A stretch of DNA of 64,000 nt, taken from positions 10,257 to 74,256 of the forward strand of contig NZ_JAGGQL010000012.1 of the NCBI RefSeq assembly GCF_018613315.1, written 5' to 3'. The position numbers and the translations under genes were made by a program. Source of the stretch: Bacillus sp. ISL-37. GTDB taxonomy: Bacteria > Bacillota > Bacilli > Bacillales > Cytobacillaceae. The notes beneath the pieces were generated by a model. The model had not been told where the DNA came from. It saw only the letters and a list, made by a program, of their open reading frames with translations, and did no database searches. Shown here piece by piece: positions 35,063 through 45,225 of the stretch; the stretch's first letter is position 1, and every line of letters begins with the position of its first letter.

Positions 35063-36019
35063 ATGGCACAATTAATCAAGCTTCAAGACTATGTATCACG
35101 CTATGCCCAGGACATTTACCTTTACCCCTCAAGATATGTCCGCCTGAAGAAAAAGCAATGGGAGGGCATTAAGGATAAATGGGAAAACGGTCCTGACCAA
35201 AATATTGAAGGCTTCATTAATCCACAACAGGCAGAGCAGCCCAATAATATCCTTCATAAGCTCAAAGGCATCGTGCGACAGCCTGAACCAGTGTATGAGG
35301 AGAGTGTTCCTGAGAACCTGGAAGACCAGGAGAATTTGATGGACGCTGGTTCTTTGAATTCAATCACTAACATAAAAACAATCGAAGAACTAAAACAACA
35401 TTTCCTCGATGGATTGCTGCCATTCCAGCTGAAATGGGCCAGCTCGACTTTGACGGAAAGATCATTTATCGCAAAAGAATACAACAATGATCCGACATTA
35501 AAATTTTTGCTGCAGCGATTTCCTGATACCTTCCTCATTTTATATAAACCTATATTTTTATTAAAAAAAGCGCCGGTCGAGGCGGAGCTAATCATCATCA
35601 CTCCTGCTGCAGCCTTGTGCATTTCGTTTATCGAAGCCGAAGAGGATGCTGCTTATGTCGGATCAAAAGACCGCTTCTGGATTAAGAAAACGAGAAATAA
35701 GGAAAAGAAAATCCTTAATCCGTTGATTGCTCTTAATCGGACAGAGAAAATCGTCAAGACTCTATTTGACATGTACGGTGTCGATCTTCCTGTGCAAAAG
35801 CTGCTGATCAGCAGGAATGGATTCTTTGACTATCCACTCCAGCCTTATGGCGTGCAATTCATTGAAAAACGTAATTTTGAGGAATGGTTCATGACCCTGA
35901 GAGGCATGAAATCTCCATTGAAGCATATGCAATTAAAAGCAGCACAGGTTCTTCTGCAATACTGCCAGACAACATCCGTCAGAAGGCTTGAGTGGGAAAA
36001 CAATCCTAAGAGCGAATAA
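35063..36019 (+). CDS. ytlQ: NERD-related protein YtlQ
   Basis: A 318-residue protein that I place with YtlQ by its gene context (between ytlP and ytlR) and NERD-like central region (LIIITPAAALCISFIEAEEDAAY). The first 100 residues are charged and poorly structured. ATG 35063 has AGGCAGGT upstream; a TTG at 35033 is weaker. The catalytic ExK pair seen in the 19023 gene is not obvious here, so nuclease activity is doubtful. Confidence 0.7.
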   Translation: MAQLIKLQDYVSRYAQDIYLYPSRYVRLKKKQWEGIKDKWENGPDQNIEGFINPQQAEQPNNILHKLKGIVRQPEPVYEESVPENLEDQENLMDAGSLNSITNIKTIEELKQHFLDGLLPFQLKWASSTLTERSFIAKEYNNDPTLKFLLQRFPDTFLILYKPIFLLKKAPVEAELIIITPAAALCISFIEAEEDAAYVGSKDRFWIKKTRNKEKKILNPLIALNRTEKIVKTLFDMYGVDLPVQKLLISRNGFFDYPLQPYGVQFIEKRNFEEWFMTLRGMKSPLKHMQLKAAQVLLQYCQTTSVRRLEWENNPKSE

Positions 36020-36059
36020 AAAATTTTAAAAACCTAATAAATAGATAAAGGTTGATCAT

Positions 36060-37040
36060 ATGGAGAAGATCTATTTTATCGTCAACCCCAATGCAAAAAA
36101 CGGGAGCTGCCGGGAGATTTGGAGAAACATAGAGATAGAGCTGGGGAGTCTTGAAATACCGTATCTTGCGTTTTTTACAGAGTACCCCGGGCATGCGCAG
36201 GAGCTTGCGGAGGCAATTTCCCGTAAGGCTGACGGCAAACCCGCAGTTATTGTGGCAGTCGGAGGGGACGGTACACTGCATGAAGTGGTAAACGGCGCCG
36301 CATCCTATTCAAACGTAACTGTCGGGTTCATTCCCGGCGGGTCAGGGAATGATTTTTCAAGAGGCTTTGCAATACCGAAAAAGTCAGTAGATGCTTTAAG
36401 TTTGATTGTTGATAAAAGTAAATGCCACACCACCGAAATCGATATCGGAAAAATTCAGCATAAAGAATTACAGAAAACCTATTTTATGAATAATATGGGA
36501 GTAGGCTTTGATGCTGCTGTCGCGAAGGATTCAAATGAGTCCAGGATGAAACAGCTGCTGAACCGTTTTTCACTGGGCAGGCTGGTCTATGTATATATTC
36601 TTGTCAGAAAACTGCTTACATTCAGAACGATTCCAATAGAAGTGACGATTGATGGCAAAGTGTACAAATACAGCAACGCCTGGTTTGTCACGATTTCGAA
36701 CCAGCCATACTACGGAGGGGGCATGAAGATTGCCCCTGCTGCTCTCCCGGATGACGGAATTCTCGATATCACTGTCGTGCACCGGATCTCGAGATTGAAG
36801 CTGCTATTGGTTTTCGTCAGCGTCTTCTGGGGAAAGCATACAATGTTCCGGGAGGTTGAGCAGTTTACCGGCAAATCGATCACCGTTGAATCAACCGAAG
36901 AAGTTCTAGCCCATGCAGATGGTGAAGCGATCGGACATACACCGTTGAAAATCCAGGCATGTCCAAAAGTCTTGAAAATTCTATCTGGTAAAAACAATCC
37001 AGGGCATACCGAGGAGTTGAAAATGAATGATTGCCATTGA
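36060..37040 (+). CDS. ytlR: diacylglycerol/lipid kinase family protein YtlR
   Basis: A 326-residue protein with the DAGK catalytic fold. IVNPNAKNG at the N-terminus, VGGDGTLHEVVNG (near 66-78) and PGGSGNDFSRG are the nucleotide and active-site loops. The substrate may be diacylglycerol or another lipid. Its end overlaps the pulA start by 14 bases. Confidence 0.87.
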   Translation: MEKIYFIVNPNAKNGSCREIWRNIEIELGSLEIPYLAFFTEYPGHAQELAEAISRKADGKPAVIVAVGGDGTLHEVVNGAASYSNVTVGFIPGGSGNDFSRGFAIPKKSVDALSLIVDKSKCHTTEIDIGKIQHKELQKTYFMNNMGVGFDAAVAKDSNESRMKQLLNRFSLGRLVYVYILVRKLLTFRTIPIEVTIDGKVYKYSNAWFVTISNQPYYGGGMKIAPAALPDDGILDITVVHRISRLKLLLVFVSVFWGKHTMFREVEQFTGKSITVESTEEVLAHADGEAIGHTPLKIQACPKVLKILSGKNNPGHTEELKMNDCH

Positions 37041-39177
37041 AAGGGAATTTAACGCCTATCTTGATCAAGTGAACGTTATTACTGTATTGCTTCCTTATTC
37101 ATATTTTGAAGGAAACTCCAATGAGTTCCGCCTAAAAGGAGAAGGTGTTGATTTGCCATTGGCAATCCAGGAGAAGGTATTGCTGGAGGATGCAGTAAAA
37201 TACATTTGCTTTTCGAGTATCAGGCCTGAGATCGGCAAAACATACGTAATTTTGGATGAACATGGCGGTCAAACGGATCTGCAAATAGGAGCAGTCATCC
37301 GAACAGAAGAATTTGACTCATTATTTTTTTACGGTGGCGATGATCTTGGTGTCAGCTACACACCTGATAAAGCTCTTTTCAAGTTATGGGCTCCTACCGC
37401 TACAAAAATAAAGCTCAGGCTTTTCAAGGAAGATGACCAAAACCGCGAGCTGATCGATATGACTAGGATTGATAAGGGCGTATGGAGCATAGAGGTAGCC
37501 CGGAATTTGGAGCTTTACCGCTATTCGTTCCTGGTATGTATTAATCTTGAGTGGAGAGAAGCTATTGATCCTTATGCAACTGCATTAACGGTCAATGGTG
37601 AATATGGCGTCGTGATCGACCCGGCAAAAACAGAGGCAGCCGAAATTGATGCCCCGAAATTAAAACGGCCGGTTGATGCTATCATCTATGAAGCTCATAT
37701 CAGGGACCTGACGATGCACCCGAACAGTGGAGCTGTAAGGAAGGGAACATACCTAGGTGCAGCGGAAACGGGAACAAAAAGCGCAATCGGAATGGAGACC
37801 GGGCTTTCCTACATTAAAAATCTCGGTGTCACACATATAGAACTCCTGCCAGTTCACGATTTCGAAGGAGTAGACGAACTTGATCGGGCCAGGGACTATA
37901 ACTGGGGGTATAATCCCGTTCACTATAATGTCCCTGATGGGAGCTATGCTTCTGATCCCGGGGATCCTTATAATCGGATCATCGAGCTTAAACAGTTGAT
38001 TTCTGCGATCCATAGCCAGGGAATGGGTGTCATTATGGATGTGGTCTATAATCATGTCTACATTCGTGAGGACTCTTCTTTTGAAAAAATTGTTCCAGGT
38101 TACTTTTTTCGCCACGATGCACATGGCCTTCCTTCAAATGGAACCGGAGTGGGGAACGATATCGCCTCCGAAAGGCTGATGGCAAGAAAGTACATCGTTG
38201 ACTCTGTCATGTATTGGCTGGAAGAATATCATGTCGATGGCTTCCGCTTCGATTTGATGGGTATTTTGGATATCGAGACAATGGCTGCTATCAGGAATTC
38301 GGTGAATAGCGTGAGTCCTGCCATTTTGATCATAGGGGAAGGCTGGGATTTGAATACACCTCTGCCGCCTGATCGGAAGGCCAATATTTCAAACCAGGCA
38401 AAGCTGCAAGGAATAGGCCAGTTTAATGATTGGTTTCGCGATTCCATTAAAGGCAGTACTTTTAACATTTATGATAAGGGCTACGCATTAGGGAATGATC
38501 GCTACCTGGAAGCTGCAAAACAGGTGATGGCTGGCAGCATTGGAATTGGTAAGCGGAAACATGGCCTGTTTTTGCAGCCGGGACAATCTGTGAATTACAT
38601 TGAATCTCATGATAACCATACATTATGGGATAAGCTGAAAATAAGTGATCCTGACCAGGATGAAGCTATTTTAAAAAAGCAGCACAGGCTGGCTACTTCG
38701 ATGGTATTACTGGCCCAGGGAATACCATTTCTGCACAGCGGCCAGGAATTTTTCAGATCGAAAAAAGGAATTGGCAACAGCTACCGGTCTCCCGATGAAA
38801 TAAACTGGCTGGATTGGGACCTTCGTGATGCAAACATGGATAATGTCCAATACGTCAAAGGAATCATCGATATACGCAAATCAAACGAAGCTTTCCGGCT
38901 TCCTGACAGTGAACAAATCCGCAGGCAAATGGAATTTTTCTCATTACCAGCACGGTTGATCGGATTTTCGCTGAAAGAAATAAAACAAAGTGGACCTTGG
39001 GAAAAAATTCTCGTGTTCATAAACCCATCAATGGATCAGCAGCTTGTGGAACTAACAGAAGATGCGATATGGAGTGTCCTTGCTGACCATGAAAAGGCTT
39101 CAGCACAGCCATTTCGCCATATAGAAGGAGATAAGGTGCTGCTGGAGCCATGCTCGCTGTTTGTGCTGGCAAAATAG
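37027..39177 (+). CDS. pulA: type I pullulanase
   Basis: A 716-residue intracellular debranching enzyme, with no signal peptide. The family signature YNWGYNPVHYN, the nucleophile region VDGFRFDLMGI, the acid IIGEGWDL and the stabiliser YIESHDNHTLWD of GH13_14 are all present, preceded by a CBM48-like domain (FKLWAPTATKIKLRLF). It cleaves alpha-1,6 bonds in branched glucans. ATG at 37027 overlaps ytlR. Confidence 0.93.
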   Translation: MIAIEREFNAYLDQVNVITVLLPYSYFEGNSNEFRLKGEGVDLPLAIQEKVLLEDAVKYICFSSIRPEIGKTYVILDEHGGQTDLQIGAVIRTEEFDSLFFYGGDDLGVSYTPDKALFKLWAPTATKIKLRLFKEDDQNRELIDMTRIDKGVWSIEVARNLELYRYSFLVCINLEWREAIDPYATALTVNGEYGVVIDPAKTEAAEIDAPKLKRPVDAIIYEAHIRDLTMHPNSGAVRKGTYLGAAETGTKSAIGMETGLSYIKNLGVTHIELLPVHDFEGVDELDRARDYNWGYNPVHYNVPDGSYASDPGDPYNRIIELKQLISAIHSQGMGVIMDVVYNHVYIREDSSFEKIVPGYFFRHDAHGLPSNGTGVGNDIASERLMARKYIVDSVMYWLEEYHVDGFRFDLMGILDIETMAAIRNSVNSVSPAILIIGEGWDLNTPLPPDRKANISNQAKLQGIGQFNDWFRDSIKGSTFNIYDKGYALGNDRYLEAAKQVMAGSIGIGKRKHGLFLQPGQSVNYIESHDNHTLWDKLKISDPDQDEAILKKQHRLATSMVLLAQGIPFLHSGQEFFRSKKGIGNSYRSPDEINWLDWDLRDANMDNVQYVKGIIDIRKSNEAFRLPDSEQIRRQMEFFSLPARLIGFSLKEIKQSGPWEKILVFINPSMDQQLVELTEDAIWSVLADHEKASAQPFRHIEGDKVLLEPCSLFVLAK

Positions 39178-39283
39178 GCAGAGTCTCGAATAGTACAGTG
39201 TCTGGCACTTATAGATACTCAATAAAAGGCTTCTGCTTTTGTTTTGATAGCTTTTTCACAATATTAATTTAGGGTCGATGGGG

Positions 39284-39312
39284 TTGACGTACAAAGCCAC
39301 TGGGGATAAAAT
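39284..39312 (+). promoter_or_regulatory. sigma-A promoter aimed at a hairpin
   Basis: TTGACG-N17-TAAAAT (39284-39289 and 39307-39312) is a strong vegetative promoter. The predicted start (about 39319) coincides with the base of the terminator hairpin below. Confidence 0.65.
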
Positions 39313-39318
39313 TTATAA

Positions 39319-39355
39319 GATAGCTATTGTTTCTATCAATAGCTGTCTTTTTATT
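39319..39355 (+). terminator. intrinsic terminator after pulA / at promoter start
   Basis: GATAGCTATTG-tttctat-CAATAGCTGTC, 11 bp with one wobble, followed by TTTTTATTT. Confidence 0.88.
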
Positions 39356-39451
39356 TCCGATAATAGATACAACAACAGTGAATTTTGATTTTATAGAATC
39401 CATTTCCGGTTTTGGCATAAGGGAAATAGTGATAAATGAAGGTGACTAACT

Positions 39452-40225
39452 TTGGAACATTTATTTGGACAGGATTGGGAGATCGTTCCTGCAGGTGGTG
39501 CAACCGGTGCCGCTTATTTTGCGCAGCATGAAGAACAAAGGCTGTTTTTAAAACGCAATTCATCCCCTTTTCTTGCTGTTCTCTCCGCAGAAGGAATTGT
39601 ACCCAAGCTTGTTTGGACGAAAAGGTTAGAAAACGGAGATGTCATTACGGCACAGCAATGGATGAATGGACGAGAGCTAAAGCCCGGGGATATGAACAAC
39701 GACCGTGTGGCCAAGTTGTTGAAGAAAATCCATGCTTCTGAACCGCTTCTTGGGATGCTTACCAGGCTGGGAAAAAGCCCGCTGAAACCCGAGATGTTCC
39801 TTTCAGCGCTTAATGAGGAATTGGATGAGGAGCTTCGCACGAAGCAAGCTGTTATAGATTCATTGAAGTTTTTAACTGTAAACGTTGGCAATATTGATGT
39901 GGACGAGAAGGTCGTCTGCCATTGTGATGTAAATCATAACAACTGGCTGCTTACTGAAGACAACCAGTTGTATTTAATTGACTGGGATGGAGCAATGATT
40001 GCCGACCCTGCCATCGACCTTGGACTTCTCCTGTATTCATATATACCGGAAGAGGAATGGGAGGAATGGCTGGATAAATACGGCATCATCCTGACCGAAA
40101 ATCTTAAGCACCGAATGAAATGGTATGCACTTGCACAATCACTTTCAGCAATCCAATGGCATAAAAACCAGAATCGCATTCCCGAAATGGACAAATGGAT
40201 TGATTTTTTAAAAGCACTTATTTAA
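39452..40225 (+). CDS. ytmP: aminoglycoside phosphotransferase/choline-kinase-like protein YtmP
   Basis: A 257-residue kinase-fold protein. The catalytic loop HCDVNHNNWLL (near 155) and metal site LIDWDGAMIADPAIDLG fit the APH family. TTG start after GAAGGTGAC. The substrate is unknown; no drug-resistance role is implied. Confidence 0.83.
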   Translation: MEHLFGQDWEIVPAGGATGAAYFAQHEEQRLFLKRNSSPFLAVLSAEGIVPKLVWTKRLENGDVITAQQWMNGRELKPGDMNNDRVAKLLKKIHASEPLLGMLTRLGKSPLKPEMFLSALNEELDEELRTKQAVIDSLKFLTVNVGNIDVDEKVVCHCDVNHNNWLLTEDNQLYLIDWDGAMIADPAIDLGLLLYSYIPEEEWEEWLDKYGIILTENLKHRMKWYALAQSLSAIQWHKNQNRIPEMDKWIDFLKALI

Positions 40226-40229
40226 ATTT

Positions 40230-40508
40230 TTATGAGAACTGACCGATATCATTTACCCATTGCGACAGCTGACCCTGGTTTGTCTGGATATGCTGTTCCA
40301 AGTCAGAGGCATTTACGCCATTTTGGCTATACTGATAAACATCCTGAAGAATCGATTTGATGTTGCCGTCAACATTTGTGTTGACCATCAGCGATTTGAT
40401 CAGGCGTTCCAACTGTTGATACTCCGCAACCGAACCGCAGCAGTCAGTTTGCTGGTTGCTTAATATATCCTTTAATAAATTTACCTGGTCATGGTGGCTT
40501 AAAGGCAC
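40230..40508 (-). CDS. ytzH: YtzH-like protein
   Basis: A 92-residue helical protein containing LLKDILSNQQTDCCGSV and LERLIKSLMVN, as in the YtzH family. The GTG at 40508 is chosen because AAAGGGTGAT is spaced for it; a GTG at 40517 is too near. Convergent with ytmP. Function unknown. Confidence 0.78.
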   Translation of the reverse strand: MPLSHHDQVNLLKDILSNQQTDCCGSVAEYQQLERLIKSLMVNTNVDGNIKSILQDVYQYSQNGVNASDLEQHIQTNQGQLSQWVNDIGQFS

Positions 40509-40666
40509 GATGATCACCCTTTCGTTTTAAAGGAATTCACATATAGATTGTGGATTCCTTTTTGTGTTTATGCATCGAGCTGCCAGCCAGGATAAATTTC
40601 ATCTTGAAAACATATGGGTTGCATGATATTGTTTGAAACGAATGAAAATAGTACAGAGGTGTCAGT

Positions 40667-41311
40667 ATGAGACTAAGAAACAAGCCATGGGCTAAAGATA
40701 AATTACGTGAGTATTCAAATTTTGTTATCCACGAACCGGAACAGCACCGTGGAAAATGGGGTCAAGTTTTTGAGAAGGATCAGCCCCTCCACATTGAGAT
40801 TGGGACCGGAAAAGGCCAGTTTATCACTGGAATGGCAAAAGCCAACCCGGACATTAACTATATTGGCATTGAATTGCAGGAAAGCGTCATCGTCAGCGCA
40901 CTGGACAAGCTGATTGAAGAAGATTTGCCAAACTGCAAACTGATGAACGTAAATGGTGCAGAGCTCGCAAAGTACTTTGAAAGCGGAGATGTCAGCCGCG
41001 TTTACTTGAACTTCTCTGACCCATGGCCAAAAACACGCCATGAAAAAAGAAGACTGACATTCAAGTCCTTCCTTGAAGTATACGAATCGATTCTTGTCAA
41101 AAATGGAGAGATTCACTTCAAGACAGACAACCAGGGATTGTTCGAGTACTCCCTTGTCAGCTTCTCGCATTACGGCATGAAGCTTAACTATGTCAGCCTC
41201 GATCTTCACAACAGTGATTTCGAAGGCAATGTTATGACTGAATATGAAGAGAAATTCTCCTCACGCGGCAGCCGCATTTATCGTTGTGAGGTACAATTTC
41301 AATCTAAATAA
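40667..41311 (+). CDS. trmB: tRNA (guanine46-N7)-methyltransferase
   Basis: A 214-residue SAM enzyme. The SAM site [14 protein letters not shown] (near 44-57) and the TrmB signature [17 protein letters not shown] (near 115) are present. It methylates G46 in the variable loop of tRNAs. It corresponds to YtmQ of B. subtilis. Confidence 0.95.
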   Translation: MRLRNKPWAKDKLREYSNFVIHEPEQHRGKWGQVFEKDQPLHIEIGTGKGQFITGMAKANPDINYIGIELQESVIVSALDKLIEEDLPNCKLMNVNGAELAKYFESGDVSRVYLNFSDPWPKTRHEKRRLTFKSFLEVYESILVKNGEIHFKTDNQGLFEYSLVSFSHYGMKLNYVSLDLHNSDFEGNVMTEYEEKFSSRGSRIYRCEVQFQSK

Positions 41312-41316
41312 GTAAA

Positions 41317-41347
41317 GAAGCCGATCGATCTGTCGATCGGCTTTTTG
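41317..41347 (+). terminator. intrinsic terminator after trmB
   Basis: AAGCCGATCGA-tctg-TCGATCGGCTT followed by TTT. Confidence 0.92.
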
Positions 41348-41366
41348 CATGGAAAAAAGATCAGCT

Positions 41367-41511
41367 AAATTGGAAAAAAATCACGATAATTTCCAGTTCG
41401 CCAATAAAATTGTGAAAACCGCCAATAAGAATTTATTTTCGCCAATAAAATCTATTTATCGCCAATAAAAATAAATTTTCGCCAATAAACATGTGAAAAC
41501 CGCCAATAAAG
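41367..41511. repeat. 20-21 bp tandem array (family C) with the conserved flank, inverted
   Basis: CGCCAATAAA (or CGCCAATAAG) at 41399, 41420, 41440, 41460, 41480 and 41501; spacings 21, 20, 20, 20, 21. The left flank, read on the minus strand (41399 to 41367), begins GAACTGGAAATTATCG and ends in a T run and CCAATTT, matching the flank of the 12877 array at 30 of 33 bases although the repeat units differ. Confidence 0.9.
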
Positions 41512-41710
41512 TTTTTTCTTGTATGAAAAAAGGCTAGGAAATAAACATAATGATCGAATGAGTAGGTGGAAAATTGTAATTCAGGCTTATTGTTAATGTG
41601 GTTGGACCAAAAAATTGTGAAACTGTGCAAGAAATGAAGCAAAATAAGATGAATTATTTAAAAATTTAAAATCCGAGTGTTACAATCAAGTAAAAAAAGG
41701 GGGATGCAAG

Positions 41711-42550
41711 ATGGAAAAGCTTGAGCTTCGGAATGTTAAACTGGAGTGGCTGAACGGTGGAGTCACTCATCTTGATGGCGGTGCGATGTTTGGGGTTGTC
41801 CCGAAACCGTTATGGTCACGCAAATATGCTGTGAATGACAAAAACCAGATTGAGTTGCGGACAGATCCGATTTTAATCCAGGCCGCCGGGAAAAATTTCC
41901 TTGTTGAAAGCGGCATGGGTAATGGAAAACTGAATGAGAAGCAAAAACGCAATTTTGGAGTCCTCGTGGAATCAAGTCTGGATTCAGAGTTGGAAAAGCT
42001 GGACTTGAAGCCAGAAGATATCGATTACGTATTGATGACGCACATGCATTTTGACCATGCCTGCGGGTTGACGAAGAATTCAGACGGGGAACTTGTTTCG
42101 GTTTTCCAGAACGCGAAAATCATCACTTCCCAGGGAGAGTGGGATGAGATGCGCAATCCGAATATCAGGTCCAAGAGTACATACTGGAAAGAAAACTGGC
42201 AGGGGATTGAACAGCAGGTTGAGACATTTGAGAAGGAATGGTCATTTGGCCCAATCAAAATGCTCCACACTGGTGGCCATAGTGATGGACATTCAATCCT
42301 GATTATTGAAGATGAAGAGATGACAGTCGTTCACATGGCTGATATCATGCCTACTCATGCTCACCAGAATCCTCTCTGGGTGATGGCGTACGATGATTAC
42401 CCTATGGATTCGATTTTCGCCAAGCAGAAATGGCTGGAATTTGGAATCAGCAAGGAAGCCTGGTTCACTTTTTATCATGATGCGGTCTATCGTGCAGTAA
42501 AATTCGATCAGGACGGAAAAATAACAGATACGATTGCGAGAAAAAAATAG
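41711..42550 (+). CDS. ytnP: metallo-beta-lactamase fold hydrolase YtnP (lactonase-like)
   Basis: A 279-residue MBL-fold enzyme. The metal site HMHFDHACG (near 112) and later HTGGHSDGH and [10 protein letters not shown] are intact. The B. subtilis homologue is known as a quorum-quenching lactonase. AAGGGGG precedes ATG at 41711. The second repeat interval (41370-41510) separates it from trmB. Confidence 0.88.
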   Translation: MEKLELRNVKLEWLNGGVTHLDGGAMFGVVPKPLWSRKYAVNDKNQIELRTDPILIQAAGKNFLVESGMGNGKLNEKQKRNFGVLVESSLDSELEKLDLKPEDIDYVLMTHMHFDHACGLTKNSDGELVSVFQNAKIITSQGEWDEMRNPNIRSKSTYWKENWQGIEQQVETFEKEWSFGPIKMLHTGGHSDGHSILIIEDEEMTVVHMADIMPTHAHQNPLWVMAYDDYPMDSIFAKQKWLEFGISKEAWFTFYHDAVYRAVKFDQDGKITDTIARKK

Positions 42551-42572
42551 ACCTGCGCTAAGCAGGTCTAGA
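42541..42572 (-). terminator. terminator of the PepSY gene
   Basis: Minus strand: TAGACCTGC-ttagc-GCAGGTCTA followed by seven T. It overlaps the ytnP stop and may serve both genes. Confidence 0.8.
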
Positions 42573-42584
42573 TTCCAATCAATA

Positions 42585-42899
42585 TTAATCTAACGGATAA
42601 GCATCGAGTATCGCTCCAGTGGAAGCGTCAGCGATGAATTCATATTGTTCCACCTTGCCACCGTTATTGCGGGAGATACCGCCTTTATATACCTGGTAAT
42701 CAAGGGGGGCTATTGAATAAGGCTCGGCAGTCATATTGATCCATGAGCCGCTGATTGGCCCTGATTTTTTAAACGCCGCCTTCGCATGATTCAGTACTTT
42801 ATCAGCTGACACGGTTTCTTTTTGTGAAGCAAGTTCCTTTACAGCATACGCACCTGCCAGGCCGGCGCCAACGCCAATGAAAAAGGCTTTCCAGTTCAT
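42585..42899 (-). CDS. ytzB: PepSY-domain small membrane protein YtzB
   Basis: A 104-residue protein with an N-terminal membrane helix (about 3-20) and a PepSY domain ending FIADASTGAILDAYPLD. GGAGGTCC lies nine bases from ATG 42899. PepSY domains are thought to bind and restrain proteases; no target is evident. Confidence 0.82.
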   Translation of the reverse strand: MNWKAFFIGVGAGLAGAYAVKELASQKETVSADKVLNHAKAAFKKSGPISGSWINMTAEPYSIAPLDYQVYKGGISRNNGGKVEQYEFIADASTGAILDAYPLD

Positions 42900-43102
42900 A
42901 GTCAAGGACCTCCAAGGTTAAATATGGAATTTCAAGTTACCTTCATCATAACAAATCGCTCAGGTGTAGCAAAGAAATAATACTGCAAAAAATGTGCATG
43001 ACAGGATTAAGACTGGCAAGGATAATGAATGTTCTGTAAAATGGAATCTATAAATACATAATCTTTAGTAAATCTAAATTTTTGGTGAGAAGGAGAAATT
43101 AA

Positions 43103-44176
43103 ATGAACGAGCAAACATTGAGCCTGTTTAAAACGTTGACAGAATTGCCTGGAGCACCGGGAAACGAGCACGCAGTACGGAAATTCATGCGCGAGCAATT
43201 AGAACAGTATTCTGATGAACTGATCCAGGATAATTTAGGCAGTGTGTTCGGCGTTAAAAAAGGTGACCCGAACGGCCCAAAAATTATGGTTGCTGGCCAT
43301 ATGGATGAAGTTGGCTTCATGGTAACATCCATTACGAAAAACGGGATGATCAGATTCCAAACACTAGGCGGCTGGTGGAGCCAGGTGCTTTTGGCACAGC
43401 GCGTCCAGATCATCACGAACAATGGACCGGTAACAGGTGTAATCGGTTCGATTCCGCCTCATCTACTGGATGAGTCAAAACGCAATAAGCCGATGGAAAT
43501 CAAGAATATGCTGATTGATATCGGTGCAGATGATAAAGAAGATGCCATCAAGATCGGCATCAAACCAGGACAGCAAATCGTACCGATCTGTCCATTCACT
43601 CCGATGGCAAATGATAAGAAGATTCTTGCTAAAGCTTGGGATAACCGCTATGGATGCGGCCTGGCAATCGAGCTTTTAAAAGAAACGAAGGACATCCAGC
43701 TGCCAAACATGCTGTACTCAGGTGCTACAGTTCAGGAAGAGGTCGGCTTAAGAGGCGCGCAGACTGCAGCGAACATGATCGACCCGGACATCTTCTTCGC
43801 ATTGGATGCAAGTCCAGCTAATGATATGTCAGGAGATAAGAACGAATTCGGCCAGCTCGGCAAGGGTACGCTGTTGAGAATCCTTGACCGCTCAATGGTT
43901 ACGCACCGAGGTATGAGAGAGTTCATTCTTGATATGGCTGAAACGCATAATATTCCTTACCAGTACTTCGTTTCCCAGGGCGGCACGGATGCAGGAAGAG
44001 TACACACTTCCAATCAAGGCATTCCAAGCGCAGTAATCGGTATCTGCTCACGCTATATCCATACTGCAGCATCAATGATCCATGTTGATGATTATGCGGC
44101 AGCCAAGGAACTACTCGTCAAGCTTGTAAAAGCAGCAGATAGGACAACTGTGGAAACAATCAAGAATAATAGCTAA
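43103..44176 (+). CDS. ytoP: M42 family metallo-aminopeptidase YtoP
   Basis: A 357-residue enzyme. The M42 zinc ligands are recognised in [12 protein letters not shown] (His near 69), [19 protein letters not shown] and the closing [11 protein letters not shown]. It is a cytosolic tetrahedral or PepA-like glutamyl aminopeptidase family member. AGAAGGAG precedes ATG. Confidence 0.92.
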   Translation: MNEQTLSLFKTLTELPGAPGNEHAVRKFMREQLEQYSDELIQDNLGSVFGVKKGDPNGPKIMVAGHMDEVGFMVTSITKNGMIRFQTLGGWWSQVLLAQRVQIITNNGPVTGVIGSIPPHLLDESKRNKPMEIKNMLIDIGADDKEDAIKIGIKPGQQIVPICPFTPMANDKKILAKAWDNRYGCGLAIELLKETKDIQLPNMLYSGATVQEEVGLRGAQTAANMIDPDIFFALDASPANDMSGDKNEFGQLGKGTLLRILDRSMVTHRGMREFILDMAETHNIPYQYFVSQGGTDAGRVHTSNQGIPSAVIGICSRYIHTAASMIHVDDYAAAKELLVKLVKAADRTTVETIKNNS

Positions 44177-44190
44177 TGAAAAGAAAAATT

Positions 44191-44217
44191 AGGGGCAGGT
44201 AAAACTGCTCCTTTTTC
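44191..44217 (+). terminator. intrinsic terminator after ytoP
   Basis: GGgGCAG-gtaaaa-CTGCtCC followed by TTTTTC. Confidence 0.75.
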
Positions 44218-44241
44218 ATGGCATGAAAGGTGGCACAAGTT

Positions 44242-44769
44242 ATGCAAGTTGCAGTTGGTTCAAAGAATCCAGCTAAAATTAATGCAGTTAAAGAAGCTTT
44301 TAAAGAGTATGAGTACGAAATCATTTCTTTCGATGCTGAATCAGGTGTAAGCGAACAGCCGATGTCTGATGAGGAAACTATCAAAGGGGCAGTCAACAGG
44401 GCCATACAAGCGGCTGAAATAGGTGAAGCTGAAATTGGCATCGGACTCGAAGGTGGCGTTCAGCAGACACCTTATGGGCTGATGCTTTGCAATTGGGGAG
44501 CTCTGGCTGCCAAAGGAATGGATCCAATCATTTCCGGTGGCGCAAGGATTCCACTCCCTGACGAAATTGCCCAACAGTTACTAATGGGTGCCGAACTTGG
44601 TCCAGTAATGGATGAATACGCAAAAAAGCAAAACGTCCGCAAAAACGAAGGCGCAGTCGGAATCTTCACGAATGGACAAATCAACAGAAGCGAAATGTTC
44701 ACACATGTCATGAAATTGCTAGTTGGACAATATGAATATCAAATAGGGCAAGGTAAAAAGACAGTCTAA
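44242..44769 (+). CDS. DUF84/YjjX-type inosine/xanthosine triphosphatase family protein
   Basis: A 175-residue protein starting QVAVGSKNPAKINAVKEAF, with the EIGIGLEGGVQ segment of the YjjX fold. It may hydrolyse non-canonical purine nucleoside triphosphates. ATG 44242 is preferred over GTG 44230 because AAAGGTGG is spaced for it. Confidence 0.85.
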   Translation: MQVAVGSKNPAKINAVKEAFKEYEYEIISFDAESGVSEQPMSDEETIKGAVNRAIQAAEIGEAEIGIGLEGGVQQTPYGLMLCNWGALAAKGMDPIISGGARIPLPDEIAQQLLMGAELGPVMDEYAKKQNVRKNEGAVGIFTNGQINRSEMFTHVMKLLVGQYEYQIGQGKKTV

Positions 44770-44859
44770 TGGCTGTTTTTTTATTTGCTCACTCTGATTC
44801 TAGATTTAAGGGCAATCTATGAAGAAGCGTAGGTGCATGTCCTGAAAAAAATTGGAAGG

Positions 44860-45083
44860 AAGAATAACCAATAAAGTCAATTGCCGCCCGATAAAGTGAA
44901 AAAGCGGAAAAAATTGTCACCAATACAGCCGATTGATGCCTGAGAAAGTAATGAATTGGAAAAAGAGGTCTCCAACGAAGCTGATTGGCGCCCAAGATTG
45001 AGAGATAGTGGATAAAGCAGTCACCAATGAAGCCGATTGGTGCCTAAAAAAGTGAGAAATTAGAAAAAGAGGTCACCAATAGT
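44860..45083. repeat. 52-bp hairpin repeat array (family D/E), copy 1
   Basis: CACCAAT or variants at 44866, 44918, 44970, 45022 and 45074; every spacing is 52 bp. Seven bases later each is followed by GATTGGTGCC, GATTGGCGCC or similar, giving a short stem (best at 45022: CACCAAT-gaagccg-ATTGGTG). The array lies between the DUF84 gene and a lipoprotein gene. Confidence 0.88.
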
Positions 45084-45225
45084 CCGTAACCAAAGATTTA
45101 TCGACAAATTTCTGAAAAATATCATAAATTTCAACAAAAAATGCCCGACAAGCCTTGTCACCCGTCAAACAAGAAAGGTATGATAGAAAAGAAGTGGTTA
45201 AGTCCTTACCAAGGGGGAAAAAAGT

